DNA from: Spongilla lacustris
Taxonomy: Eukaryota > Porifera > Demospongiae > Spongillida > Spongillidae
Length of the DNA: 64,000 nucleotides
Assembly (NCBI GenBank): GCA_949361645.1
Contig: OX442427.1
Span: 4,158,016 to 4,222,015 of the forward strand
Reading direction: 5' to 3'
In this document: piece by piece, positions 1 through 11,125 of the stretch
Layout of the letters: each line of letters opens with the position of its first letter
Numbering within the stretch: position 1 is the stretch's first letter
The notes under the pieces: model-generated
Databases searched by the model: none
The model's input: only the letters and a program-made list of their open reading frames with translations
Told to the model about the DNA's origin: nothing
Made by a program: the position numbers and the translations under genes

Positions 1-192
1 GCTGACATCTGTAAAGAGCGAATTGAAGTCAGCTTCTTCAATGCGAGAGGACAGTGAGTGCTGGCGAGGTGGAACATCAAGTACACTTTCAACTGAGATG
101 GCATCTGGCTGACTGACCATGGCATTGTAAGCATTCACTGCAGCAAGGTGATCCTTTGAAGTTGCAGAGCAAACGTCTGAAGGCACTGACAT
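1..192 (-). CDS. 5' end of an unrecognised gene, cut by the window edge
   Basis: An ATG at 192-190 opens a frame of 64 codons with no stop before the edge. The product begins MSVPSDVCSATSKDHLAAVN and is acidic and serine-rich further on, with no domain I recognise. The start has A at -3, a good animal context. A TATA-like stretch at 290-297 lies about 100 bases upstream on the same strand and could serve as promoter. It could be a host gene or the start of a transposon gene, since nearly everything else nearby is repeat-derived. A chance open frame of 64 codons is also possible. No function is proposed. Confidence 0.35.
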   Translation of the reverse strand, partial: MSVPSDVCSATSKDHLAAVNAYNAMVSQPDAISVESVLDVPPRQHSLSSRIEEADFNSLFTDVS

Positions 193-959
193 GGTTAGTT
201 CGCTACTTGTACCTCAACAAATGTAAACTAAACACTACATGTAGTTCCCAGCTGTAGGGTTTTCTTTTCAAAAAGCCCTATGCCTTGTCTATATAAACCA
301 ACCACGGGTGCAGACCACCCGCAATCAGTACCGATAGGGCGGGTAACTATATTCACCACTAACAGGAAGGCTTCATGTCCTCCCCACATGCACAAACATT
401 TAGTTCAGATCTACAACACAAAATGTGTTCAAAACGTATAGACATGCACACTCTACAAACGGAGGCTGCTTCAGTGGTGGTGTTCCCATTTGTCCAATGT
501 GGGGTGGTAGCTCGATGGTTCCACTGACACTGAAAGTCCCCTTGTAGTGTGGGGGTTAGTAATGGTTTCACAGGTAGTGGTTCCATGTGCAGTGAGGAGC
601 TGGTTATTGTACTGTGTGGGGCTAGGATAGGGGGCCGTTGTGGCTGGCCTCTATGTTTGGGGCCTGCACCATGTAAGTCCACATGCAGTGAGGGCTAATG
701 GCTCCATTGCATGAGCGGTTCCACTCCACATGATGGGGTCTAGTTTTGTGAGGACCGGTAATGTGGCAGCCCTGCTGGCAGTCTGATTACTCCATTGGTG
801 GGTGGGTGGGAGGGCTGGTTGAGTGTGGTTCCACTGGTATTATGGGTTTGCAGTGAGAGGGCTAGTGAGTGGGGGATGGCCTTGCACGTTTGCTCCTGGA
901 CCTCGGATACAACTTGTAGTAAAGGATATGTAGTGGGAGACAGGGCCGTGGGGGCTAGC
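193..959. other. Gene-free stretch, TATA-like motif then GT-rich sequence
   Basis: No gene is supported. A TATA-like motif at 290-297 may belong to the leftward gene at 1-192. From about 440 the sequence becomes GT-rich on the plus strand, with scattered degenerate copies of phrases such as gcagtgagggctaatggttc, and grades into the array that follows. The short open frames on both strands have no coding character. Confidence 0.5.
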
Positions 960-3600
960 CCCATATGTGGGGGCTGCTAAGTGTGGGCTAATGGTTCCAT
1001 GGGTAGTGGGAGCATGTGTGACTCTAGCGGATGGCTCCCCTAATATTGTTGGAGGTGCCGTATTCGTACTGCAGAACAGTGTGAGAGCTGGAGTCTCCAC
1101 CGGTATGCATTATTGTGGGGGCCCCCAAATGACCCTGCAGGGGGTATTAGCAGCTGGTGGCTCCCTCGCTGGCAGTCTGATTACTCCATCTCTGTAATTG
1201 CTCCACTGGTGCTAACTGGATTTGTAGTGCGGGGCTATTACGTTCACTTGCATTAATAATCCTGCCACTTGCAGTGAGGGAGCTGACCCCTGCATGGGCC
1301 ATTAACTCAACATGTAGTGTAAGACAGATAGTGGGCAGGAGTGTCGTGGGGGTGGGTCCCAGTGTGTGGGGTAGTTGCAGTGAGGGCTAATGGTTCCACT
1401 GGTAGTGTTTGGAGTAGGGTGGGTGTACGTACAGTACATGTAGTTCATGGCTTACTCTGAAATTTGGGGAGTACTTGTAGTGCGATGGCTGGCATCTCCA
1501 TTGGCACATACCTATTGACCCCAGCTTATGTGGGTGCAGTGTAGTTCTGGTAACCCCATTGCTCTACTATTAGCAGTGTGTAGGTTTTAAATGTAAGTTC
1601 ACTTGTCTTGTGCGGCTGTTAAGTTCACTTGCAGTTATGGGGGATGGGGGTTCTAATGTGTGAGAATGGCCATGGCCCCTTGAACCTGCGCTAAATGTTC
1701 ATTGGTATGGTGCACTTGTAGTGATATGGCTGGTAATCTTGGCTGATGAAATATGCAGTGAAGGATAGGTACATGTAGTGGGAGATACTCCTGCTAAGTG
1801 AGGGCTAAATTGGTTCCATGGATAGCATGGGGCTCCAGTTCATGGCTCGCCTAATATTGTGGCAATTGCAATTGCACTGTTGTGAGTTTCCACCATCATG
1901 ATTATTCTGGGGGCCCCAATGACCCTGGGGTGTTTGGCAGCTGGTTGTTACCTTGCTGACAGTCTGATAACCACTGGTGCTAACCGGACGTGCAGTGTGG
2001 GGCTATTAAGTTCACTTGCATTAATGGTTCCAATGATACTGTCTGCTTGCAATGACGGAGCAGACCTCATTGGTTCCTGGGCCGTATGTTGACTCAACGT
2101 GCAGTGAAGGACAGGTAGTGTGCAGGAGGCCTAATGGTTCCATTGTAGAGAGGCAGGTGTACGCACAGTACATGTAGTACATGGCTTGTGGTGCGAGGGT
2201 TGGCATCTCCACTGGCCTCATACCTCTTGACCCCAGCTTGTGTGGGCACCCCTGTTGGCAATGCAGGGTCTGGTAACCCATCTGTAAGAGAGCTGGTGAA
2301 TCCACTACTTCCAGCGTGGAGGCATTAAATGTAAATTCACTTGCATTGTGCGGCTATTGAGTTCACTTGCAGTGATCATGGGGGATATTGGTTCTGATGT
2401 GTGACCAATTGGCCCCTTGAATTTGCAGTGAATGGTCACTGGTATGGTGCACTTGTAGTGAGAAGGCTGAGAAGGTTGCTGAAACTTGCAGTGAAGGATA
2501 GGTAGTGGGAGAAAGGGCACTGTATGTGGGGGCTGCTAAGTGAGTGTGAATGGTTCCATAGATAGTGGGGGCATGTGTGGCTCCAGTTCATGGCTCCCTG
2601 AAATTGTGGGGGGTGCCATTTCCACTTGCAGTGTGACTCCATGCACCAGCATGCATTATTGTGGTGTCCCCCAATGACCCCAGGAAGTTTAGTAGCTGGT
2701 GGCTTCCCTGCTGGCAGTCTGATAACTCCATCTGGAATATGGCTCCACTGGTGCTAACTGGAATGCAGTGTGGGCTTTTAAGTTCACTTGCATTACTGTC
2801 TGCTTGCAATGAGGGAGCTGACCCTATTGGTCCCTGGGCCGTTGACTACGTGCAGTGAAGGACAGGTAGTGGCAGGAGGGCCGTGGAGGCTGGTCCCAGT
2901 TTGTGGGGCACTTGTAGTGAGGGCTAATGGACATGGGTGTACGTTCAGTGCATGTACATGTAGTTCATGACTTTCCCTGAAATTTGGGGACTGCTTAATT
3001 GCTTGTAGTGTGACAGCTGGCATCTCCACTGGCATCATTAAGTTATTGACCCCTGCATGTGTGGGCACCCCTGCTGCCAGTGCAGGGTCTGAAAGCCCCA
3101 TCTGTAAGAGAGCAGGTGGCTCCTCTACTTGCAGTGTGGATGTATTAGTTTGTGAGGCTGTAGTAAGGGTTTTGCTGTGTGGGGATGGCTCCATTGGCCC
3201 CTTGAACTTGCAGCGAACAATCATTAGTGGGGGTGGGGAGGGGGACTGGACCAATGGGGTTCTGCTTACATGTGGATGTAAAGCCGTTTGCAGTGAGGGC
3301 TTGGTAGTGTTGGGAGGGGGCATGTGTGGTTTCCCTTGGTACATGTACATGTAGTTCATGGCTGCCCTGAAATTGTGAGGGCTGCCAACTCCATTTGCAG
3401 TGAGAGGGTTAGCGGTGTCTTCACTGGTATTGTGGAGGCTGACCCCACTGGTTAGTTGGTGGCTCCTGTGTAGGGTCTGATATGGGCAGGTGGTTCCATA
3501 GGTAGTGCGGGTTGGTGGCTTTGCATGGCATCGGTTGGTTATGCGGGCCTGCTGTCTGGACTTGCAATGTAGGAGGGCCCATATGTTGGGGGGGCGGGGC
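960..3600. repeat. Degenerate higher-order tandem repeat, unit about 0.73-0.81 kb
   Basis: Long segments recur in the same order. The block starting with ggctcccctaatattg at about 1033 returns at about 1843, 2590 and, partly, 3360. The block around ctggcatctccattggc at about 1490 returns at about 2200 and 3020. The phrase aatgtaagttcacttg near 1590 returns near 2330. Units are diverged, with indels giving spacings between about 730 and 810 bases. Inside each unit short phrases (cttgcagtg, ggttccactgg, agtgagggct) recur, so the large unit probably grew from a simpler repeat. The overlapping reading frames on both strands are by-products of low stop density. Confidence 0.75.
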
Positions 3601-3611
3601 CGGTGGCACTT

Positions 3612-3797
3612 TTAGTGATTTAGCGGCTGCTTACTCCCTACAACCACCATCGTCAGTGGTATGACCGCCGTCTCTACCGTTCTCGATCTCCCCATCCTCG
3701 TCGAATGTATCTTGAATATCGATCGACGTATCGGTACCGCTCGAACTCGTCCGCCGATTGAAACTCTTACGAGCTTGTCTTCAGTGGACGTCGCCAT
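3612..3797 (-). CDS. Possible CpG-rich first exon, unrecognised
   Basis: This minus-strand frame of 61 codons begins MATSTEDKLVRVSIGGRVRA. It sits in a short CpG-rich island (about 3640-3800) unlike the GT-rich repeat on its left and the AT-rich DNA on its right, the kind of composition expected of a promoter or first exon. A GT pair near 3647 could act as a splice donor, but I found no convincing second exon to the left, where the array begins. The plus strand is also open across much of this interval, which weakens the case. No domain is recognised. Confidence 0.2.
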   Translation of the reverse strand: MATSTEDKLVRVSIGGRVRAVPIRRSIFKIHSTRMGRSRTVETAVIPLTMVVVGSKQPLNH

Positions 3798-3989
3798 GCA
3801 TATCGTTTATCTACACAGAAGATAACGAATATCAACTGTGACAGAGACGATAGGTTAAAAGCTAGCTAGCGCAGTGTTAGGTGTGGCTATAAGTTATCCA
3901 AGTCTCAGCCCACAGGAAGTAGTTGCATATTCATGTGATTTGGTATGGAAGCGGTTCACGCACGTACAACGGCGCGATTCGAGCGGGAA

Positions 3990-4327
3990 ACTTGTACCAA
4001 CTTTGCGCCGCTGTATCTCCGTAACGGATGACATAAAAAATAACGAACAGAACAAATCGATAGGTATAGGACCTCTCTACCTACAAACCGAATTTGAAGC
4101 GAATTGATTACTCCTACCGAAAGTTATGGCGAGTTTGAACTCCTTGGGGGTATCGGACATTGCAATACTGGCATGGAGCATTTTCAAGATCCCAAAATAC
4201 ACTCTACCATTGAGAAATGGTGTGGTATGAAGTGTTGAAGATAGGAAGTTGATAGCGTTAACTGTTCGGAAGTTACAGCAATTCAAACGTAATGCATTTT
4301 TATTATGCTTTTTTATAATATGCGCTA
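3990..4327. repeat. Arm of a fold-back element, interrupted at 4327
   Basis: This segment matches the right half of the fold-back at 57655-58387, sharing phrases such as gtatctccgtaacggatg, gaacaaatcgatag, gacctctctacctacaaacc and gaaatggtgtggta. The match breaks at 4327, where a TA-flanked element begins, and resumes after 9113 with a stretch ending gaactgtcccatat, the terminal motif of the 57-kb copy. So one copy was split by a 4.8-kb insertion. The left half of this copy is missing or too diverged to recognise. Confidence 0.7.
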
Positions 4328-5310
4328 CAGGTCGGACAACTCGAGAAGTTCCCCACATGCGTGCAACTCAAGTATCTCCCGAACCATTCACAGCCAAACA
4401 GTTCCGCAAACACTTCCTGGTAAAGGGGAAGGAACTACTATAACAACTCAAAAATATTCAGTTGAAGCTTCGTACTACAGAGGCTACGATGATTTGAAGT
4501 TTATGAATAATTCTAATTAATTATTCAAACCTTTGCGTAGTAACCAATCGCTCACTTATACTGGTAATAAAGCGCTATGCTATGAAGTACAACAAGTATG
4601 TGTCATACCAATATTATTTAAATGGTTTGCCTGTGAACCTGTACATAGTTATAAACGGTTATAGCATAGGTTGTTCACTATAATTAGGCACAGTCTATAA
4701 CTAGCTTGGCCGCATAACCACAACCACAATAATTAAAATTCATTGACATGTGTATTTAATTGACACAGTGGAGTTACTTCTTTGTCGCGATTTCACGAGT
4801 GTATACGTGGCATGTAAGTAATTGATCAGCATCAAATAACACAACCGATCGCAAGCATTTGAGACATTGCAAGTCGTGTTCAATTCAGTAAGCCAATGAT
4901 TTGCAATCATATTAACTGCATGCAAAATAGCACAGGTTCGTCGAATGACGGCCGTGCAGCGTATCAAATACAACATATAGAATGACAGTGGCATTGTATT
5001 CAGCCAGGGCAATGTTATCCTTTCATCAAATCTGTACAGGCATGTGTGTTGCAAATGTTTGATATCATTCTAGCTATAGTAGTCACTACAGTAGCGGCTC
5101 GCACATCCGCACTTTTCACACCTCGCACATCAGCAAAAATAATTATATTCACCAGAAATTGTAGAAACTGTTCGCTTTCATAAGCAAACCCTATCGATCA
5201 CTCCCGCTAGCCATATAATAATATTCACTGTTTACACGCGCCTGCACCTTGGGATATCAATGCAATTAGCATGTACAAACTTTGTTACCACCCCCCAAAA
5301 TATGCACTGC

Positions 5311-5523
5311 ACCCCCTCCATCACCACTGCACCCCTCCATCACCACTGTACCCCTCCATCACCACTGTACCCCTCCATCACCACTGTACCCCTCCATCAC
5401 CACTGTACCCCTCCATCACCACTGTACCCCTCCATCACCACTGTACCCCTCCATTACCACTGTACCCCTCCATCACCACTGTACCCCTCCATCACCACTG
5501 TACCCCTCCATCACCACTGCACT
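5311..5523. repeat. 19-bp minisatellite in the left palindrome arm
   Basis: About 11 copies of a 19-bp unit (ccatcaccactgtacccct). Because 19 is not a multiple of three and the unit lacks stop codons, all three plus-strand frames stay open and yield repetitive peptides, which are artefacts. The inverted counterpart is at 8181-8320. Confidence 0.9.
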
Positions 5524-5556
5524 ATTGCAACACGTAGATGGATATGGTGATTTGAT

Positions 5557-5790
5557 ATGACAAATGTGTTATGGTACCATACATTTTGTAGCTGCAGCAT
5601 TACATTCAAAAATGGGATATCAGAAACTGCTTTATATTTAGGACAGCTTTGCCAACCATTCATACGGAGAACACAGATCAATTGCGTTCAGGTCTCTGGC
5701 TCATTGAGGCAGATGGACATTGTGGACAAAATGTCTGTGGAGTACGATCAGGTTAGGCTGGCTGCCATGGGGGATATAAACTACATGTAA
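5557..5790 (+). CDS. Exon-like coding fragment inside the palindrome (left copy)
   Basis: A 77-codon frame whose second half (CVQVSGSLRQMDIVDKMSVE and on to the region ending RLAAMG) looks like ordinary coding sequence rather than repeat. The opposite arm (7926-8147) encodes the same peptide with one substitution in this part, and diverged copies lie at about 33.52 and 33.80 kb. I do not recognise the protein. Possible readings are a captured host exon, part of a lost transposase, or chance. Nothing shows that it is expressed. Confidence 0.3.
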   Translation: MTNVLWYHTFCSCSITFKNGISETALYLGQLCQPFIRRTQINCVQVSGSLRQMDIVDKMSVEYDQVRLAAMGDINYM

Positions 5791-7925
5791 TACTGCTTCT
5801 TTGTATGTGTAGGAACCATACACACTTGTGCGTATGCATATCTGTGCATGTACATACAGTTAACCATGTGCCTATAAGTATGTTGTACGCATGGTAGACA
5901 TCTGGCTTCATGTAAACATGCCTTTACCCTCTTTGTGGTGCCTACTCATGTTGTACAGGTTACCTCTTCACTTAAATTTGTATTACTTGAGTCAATTTGT
6001 TTAGTTCAGCCTTTTGATTTCACTGTGCCACACTGTGTACACCTGTAATATAACACCCAGCGAATGCAGAACGCAACCATCTCCATTAACTTGCTAAAGT
6101 ACTGTCTTGTCAGGTGGAAAATGAGCAAACTGCAAAGCACACACATCGACACGACATGTTGGAGGATGCTTATAAAATAGGTGTGGATAGCACCCATTAT
6201 CACAGCTTCAGTTCAGCATACTAAGTACTTACATGTACTGAGGCAATCACAGACAATATCAGGATACCGGCTGATATCGTACACTTGCTATTGTACAAGG
6301 TCCTGGCCATGCAGGGAGAGATTACATGTGTAACTGGGGTATCACTGCAAGTGATCTGTCTTTTACCTGCACATAGCTAGCAGTTCATAGGCTAACCTTT
6401 ACACTGGCAGTGTCTTCAAATGCACGAAGAATTGATTTCAAATGCTCATGTTTGCAATTAATTGCTGGATGGTACTAACCAAGGTAATAGCCACCATTAC
6501 CCAATACGTACAAAATAATGCATGGTGTCTCGTCCCACCGCGTGTAGGCAAAGCCACGAAAACGTTGTTGTGTACGTTTAAATCTTCACTTCAGCTAAAT
6601 GTAATCAGCATGACGACATTTCGTGCTCTGTGGCCAGATCCCGTGGCTAGCTCACGAAGAATTGTGGTCATGTTGAAGACGCCATACCGGTACTAGTATA
6701 GTGACCACTTGCACTATACATTTATTCACTTGCCTCATAGTTTCACGCGTATGGTTCCAAATTTCAGTGACTGTAGGCAGTGCGGTGTGTATGACTGCCC
6801 GTTACTGCAGCGGCCGCATGCAGTAAACAGGTGCTCATTCATTAGAAATATCGTGGTCCGAGTCCAGATTTCTAGTGAAAGAGCACCTTTACATGCCTGT
6901 GAATTTACAGTGGCAGAAAGTACAGTCATCCTCTGCCTACAGTCGTTGAACTTTAGAATCATATGTATGAAACTATGAGGCAAGTGAATAAATGTACGTG
7001 GTCGCTATATGGCGTCTTCAACATGACCACAGTTCTTCATGATCTAGTCACGGGGATCCGGCCACAGAGCACGAACTGTCGTCATGCTGATTACATTTAG
7101 CTGAAATGAGGATTTAAACGTGCGCAACAACGTTTTCGTGGCTTTGCCTACACGCGGTGGGATGAGACACCGTGAATCATCTTGTACGTACTGGGTAATG
7201 GTAGCTAGCTGTTTTTCTTACCTTGGTTTGTACCATACTGCAATAAATTGCAAAAATGGGCATTTGAAATCAATTCTTCGTGCATTTGAAGACACTGCCA
7301 GTGTAAAGGTTAGCCTATGAACTGCTAGCTATGTGCAGGTAAAAGACAGATCACTTGCAGTGATAACCCAGTTACACATGTAATCTCTCCCTGCATGGCC
7401 AGGACCTTGTACAATAGCAAGTGTACGATATCAGCCGGTATCCTGATATCGTCTGTGATTGCCTCAGTACATGTAAGTACTTAGTATGCTGAACTGAAGC
7501 TGTGATAATGGGTGCTATCCACACCTATTTTATAAGCATCCTCCAACATGTCGTGTCGATGTGTGTGCTTTGCAGTTTGCTCATTTTCCACCTGACAAGA
7601 CAGTACTTTAGCAAGTTAATGGAGATGGTTGCGTTCTGCATTCGCTGGGTGTTATATTACAGGTGTACACAGTGTGGCACAGTGAAATCAAAAAGCTGAA
7701 CTAAACAAACTGGCTCAAGTAATACAAATTTAAGTGAAGAGGTAACCTGTACAACATGAGTAGGCACCACAAAGAGGGTAAAGGCATGTTTACATGAAGC
7801 CAGATGTCTACCATGCGTACAATATACTTATAGGCACATGGCTAACTGTATGTACATGCACAGATATGCATACGCACAAGTGTGTATGGTTCCTACACAT
7901 ACAAAGAAGCAGTATTACATGTAGT

Positions 7926-8147
7926 TTATATCCCCATGGCAGCCAGCCTAACCTGATCGTACTCCACAGACATTTTGTCTGCAATGTCCATCTGCCTCAA
8001 TGAGCCAGAGACCTGAACGCAATTGATCTGTGTTCTCCGTATGAATGGTTGGCAAAGCTGTCCTAAATATAAAGCAGTTTCTGATATCCCATTTTTGAAT
8101 GTAATGCTGCAGCTACAAAATGTATGGTACCATAACACATTTGTCAT
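7926..8147 (-). CDS. Exon-like coding fragment inside the palindrome (right copy)
   Basis: Mirror copy of the frame at 5557-5790, 73 codons, on the opposite strand. The shared peptide differs by an alanine in place of valine (MDIADK against MDIVDK) and by its last residues. Retention of an open frame in both arms reflects either recent origin of the palindrome, gene conversion between arms, or selection. These cannot be separated from the sequence alone. Confidence 0.3.
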   Translation of the reverse strand: MTNVLWYHTFCSCSITFKNGISETALYLGQLCQPFIRRTQINCVQVSGSLRQMDIADKMSVEYDQVRLAAMGI

Positions 8148-8180
8148 ATCAAATCACCATATCCATCTACGAGTTGCAAT

Positions 8181-8320
8181 AGTGCAGTGGTGATGGAGGG
8201 GTACAGTGGTGATGGAGGGGTGCAGTGGTGATGGAGGGGTACAGTGGTAATGGAGGGGTACAGTGGTGATGGAGGCGTACAGTGGTGATGGAGGTGCAGT
8301 GGTGATGGAGGGGGTGCAGT
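8181..8320. repeat. 19-bp minisatellite in the right palindrome arm
   Basis: Reverse-complement counterpart of the array at 5311-5523, with only about seven copies and several point changes and small deletions. The copy-number difference accounts for much of the arm-length asymmetry. Confidence 0.85.
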
Positions 8321-9111
8321 GCATGTTTTGGAGGGTGGTAACAAAGTTTGCACATGCTAATTGCATTGATATCCCAAGGTGCAGGCGCGTGTAAACAGTG
8401 AATATTATTATATGGCTAGCGGGAGTGATCGGTAGGGTTTGCTTATGAAAGCTAACAGTTTCTACAATTTCTGGTGAATATAATTATTTTTGCTGATGTG
8501 CGAGGTGTGAAAAGTGCGGATGTGCGAGCCGCTACTGTATATATGTACCACCGCAAATTAAATAATCATGACGCGCGCTATGCGCTGCAGTAACATCTAA
8601 GGTTGTTAGCTCATTAACTTTTAATTCTCCATATCTATTGGCTCTTTTATGCAATCCTCATCATTCTTTGTGGCATTATTACAATATCATTATAGTATCC
8701 GTAGTAAATTTTATGTGTCTGTGCGTTACCTCCAACACCCTGATCTAACTCGGGTTAGTAGGTGTAATACTTCGGTCTATAACACCACTGCGGATTGATA
8801 TTAACAGTTCTAAATCAGTTTAGAGTTTAAAGAAATCGTGTATGAACCCTCGCTGAGTGTTTGTTTTACCATATGAAGTCTGATGGCGGTGCTCAAGCAG
8901 TGATATGAAAACGTTATTTACGCGCGCTTTTGGCGCGATCGCTGCTTTGTATCATAACATGAAGATTAAACGAGCGCCATTTGTTTAAATTTTATAGGTA
9001 CAACTATTTATAACACCCAACAAGCCTGTGCAATCAAATTGAGCACTGAACATTCGGTGCGAAAAAAAATTCATGAACAATTTTGGGGAACTTCTCGGGT
9101 TGTCCGACCTG

Positions 9112-9440
9112 TAGGTCCCTTTTCTCGTGAACTGTCCCATATAATAATTAATCATTTCCGCGGTTGCATTGAGCGGTGCTCTCATCTACTAACTTACGAC
9201 CCTCGAGCTCACTCCTTGGACCCAGGTCTTGACTTTAAAATTGGTACGTGTAGGCTGGCCACCTCACGGTACTTGCCATCTTTGGCTCACCAAGTGATAG
9301 TCCTGAAGATGCACCCTCGTGGTGCGCTCTTATTCGAAGGACCTTTAGCTTTGAGGATGCCCCGTGACAAGAAGGAAGCGGTGCGCTCGAAAGGGAATGT
9401 GAAAGGCGTCGTTACGCTGAATAGCTCCGTGGAAGAGCAA
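9112..9440. other. Right remnant of the split fold-back, then gene-free sequence
   Basis: Bases 9114 to about 9150 continue the interrupted fold-back copy (gaactgtcccatat motif). The remainder to 9440 shows no supported gene. The long plus-strand frame running across 9039-9761 is antisense to the retroelement remnant that follows. Confidence 0.5.
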
Positions 9441-10365
9441 TTATCCGTGGAATTCGCGATCAAGGACTACATGGATATTTTGTCTACAAACCAATGTGGG
9501 TCTGAAATTGCTAGATGGGCGCCTCAGAGTTGGGGAACTGATAAGAAGAGTGCACGACGGGAGAGTATCTTCATTGTTCCCAACACAGAAGCTGCATTGC
9601 CATGTTGGACGGCAACTGAGAGTCTGAGTGAGATATGCAAAGGAGTTGGCTTCTCCAGACACCTGCCTCAATCTATGCCCCAACTCTTTCAGGAACTCCA
9701 TTGTCTTTGGTCCAAAAACTCCACTTGTTTCTATCGCCACTGGAGTCAAAAAGTAGCATGAGTCAAGGTGTTTATACTTCTGCATCTTCTTTTCTTCTGC
9801 CTGTTGAGTAACTGCTCCAACTTGCTTTGCAGCAATTGTGGAGTAAGAAGGTGCAAAAAGTATATATCTGGACACGTTGCATCCCACACCAGAAGTTGGC
9901 CACACTTCCAAGGGACAATTGAGACACCATCAGGTCGCTTCCCATCTGAACGATACAGACCTGAAGGCTTCAGACGTGATGGAACGTGCTGAAACCAAAC
10001 CTCTGTATATGATGTCATTGACAGCTGAATGGCGGTGGTGGCGTCCTGCACTCTTTCTGCAACTTAAGCCATGTGTGGCAAACTGAGACACCTCTGCCCC
10101 ACAGTGTTGGCAGGTATGGCTTTTACATAGAGGTAGTCCCAGACGGAGACCCATAGATATTCTCATAGTAGCATCATCCATACGTAGTCCCAGTGATGTA
10201 ACCAGCAGGGCATTTAACCATGCACCAGACTCCTTACAGGATGCTGTTATGAAATGAGCCCGGTGCATTGGATCAGATGAGTCTGTAAATAGTGTATCTG
10301 CGATAGAAGATACTCTGAGTGAGTCCCATGTTTTCTTATGATGGGCAGCAGCATCAGTGGGGAGT
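9441..10365 (-). pseudogene. Retroelement tail: zinc motif plus nuclease-like domain, 5'-truncated
   Basis: Three overlapping minus-strand frames (10268-9930, 10051-9746, 9911-9441) together cover the C-terminal part of a reverse-transcriptase polyprotein family abundant in cnidarians and sponges. Visible in order are LNALLVTSLGLRMDD, a cysteine/histidine motif (CQHCGAEV, then HGLSCR), an RHHRHS stretch, PDGVSIVPW and VWDATC, then a WGVFGPK-type segment (read as VFGPKTMEFLKEL). PD followed by a D-x-T is compatible with a restriction-like endonuclease core as in R2/R4-type elements, but that is inference. Frame changes near 9.75-10.0 kb and again near 9.6 kb show that it is dead. The reverse transcriptase itself is missing, as expected for 5' truncation of a retrotransposon. 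Confidence 0.7.
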
Positions 10366-10780
10366 TGTTAAATAATTATTTCTATTTATTATAATCATAA
10401 TTATTAAAATATATATATATATTAACTAAATAGTGTTACCAGCTAGGCTGTGCTGGTACACGCAGGAAAATATTTCTGGCTATATATAATACATGTATAT
10501 AGCTCATATAGGCATGCAAGCGTCACAAAATATGGAATTACAAAGACCAGCAAAGCGCAGCAAGATAGGGCCTTTTGACCCTTCCCAATATCGCTACTGC
10601 CCTCACTGTCACAAATTGGTTTCACCCCGTACATATCGGTCACATATGTCATTAGTAGCGTCTGTCGACCTCGATTATGATGATTCAGATCGCCTTCCCG
10701 GCATGTCGGTAGGTATATTAGGGATTGTGTTGAGTGATTTACAGTAAATAACGCACGCGCACGTAGATAGCACAACTGAT

Positions 10781-10811
<31 letters not shown>

Positions 10812-10834
10812 TACGTGTATGTGTGTGTGCGTGT
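10781..10834. repeat. (GT)n/(G)n simple repeat in predicted intron 1
   Basis: A GT run passes into about 17 consecutive G and then a second GT-rich stretch. It lies in the 1.3-kb first intron of the CACTA transposase. Confidence 0.9.
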
Positions 10835-11125
10835 GGAGAAAGAGGGAGGGAGAGATCCTCCATTGTGCAATGTATAATTAAGTAATTCGATCGATCAGTT
10901 GGATCTATGATACGGATTCTATATAGGAATTGAAACTTTTGCCAATGTATATGGTATAAAATACCGGCTTTTTCAAAACTGTTGTAAAAATGCAGACGCC
11001 GGCCTAGAAAGTTCAAACAAAAGAGAAAACGCTTACTTCTTCTCACACTGAAACATTATATTTCTCCAATTCAGATACGCTAGGATAACAGTGGCATAGG
11101 AACGTATTAAAGATTTGTGTATGCG

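Larger units (their letters stand above)
5089..8537. mobile_element. Giant palindromic element, arms about 1.7 kb, TA-flanked
   Basis: The sequence from CAGTAGCGGCTCGCACATCC at 5089 is repeated in reverse complement ending at 8537, and the arms stay recognisably complementary to a hinge near 6858. Examples are the caatttctggtgaatataat boundary, the minisatellite, the block around ctggctcattgaggcag, and ggcgtcttcaacatgacc. TA flanks both ends (5087-5088, 8538-8539). The left arm is longer by roughly 90 bases, largely from a higher copy number in its 19-bp minisatellite. No transposase is present. A second, rearranged member of the family lies at 31.9-33.9 kb and 40.8-40.9 kb. Such an element would form a very long hairpin in single-stranded DNA or RNA. 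Confidence 0.8.
4328..9111. mobile_element. 4.78-kb element with 27-bp inverted ends and TA target duplication
   Basis: The ends are 27-bp inverted repeats at 4328-4354 and 9085-9111 with one mismatch, starting CAGGTCGGACAAC and ending AAGTTCCCC. Both are flanked by TA (4326-4327, 9112-9113). Flanking DNA on either side joins into one copy of the fold-back family seen at 57.7 kb, supporting a real insertion. TA duplication and short ends recall Tc1/mariner elements, but no transposase is visible, so it would be non-autonomous. Its cargo is dominated by the giant palindrome at 5089-8537. The remaining interior (4355-5088 and 8540-9084) is AT-rich, with no supported gene. Confidence 0.65.

Noticed and set aside
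5260..5560. Three overlapping plus-strand frames rich in Pro, Ser, Thr and His
   Set aside because: They arise from a stop-free 19-bp repeat that keeps all frames open.
8144..8366. Minus-strand frames of the same composition
   Set aside because: Mirror image of the same minisatellite in the other palindrome arm.
4328..9111. Complete Tc1/mariner transposon
   Set aside because: TA duplication and inverted ends fit, but no transposase-like sequence was found, so only a non-autonomous element is claimed.
9039..9761. 240-codon plus-strand frame
   Set aside because: Antisense to the retroelement remnant. It crosses a transposon boundary at 9111 and has no domain of its own.
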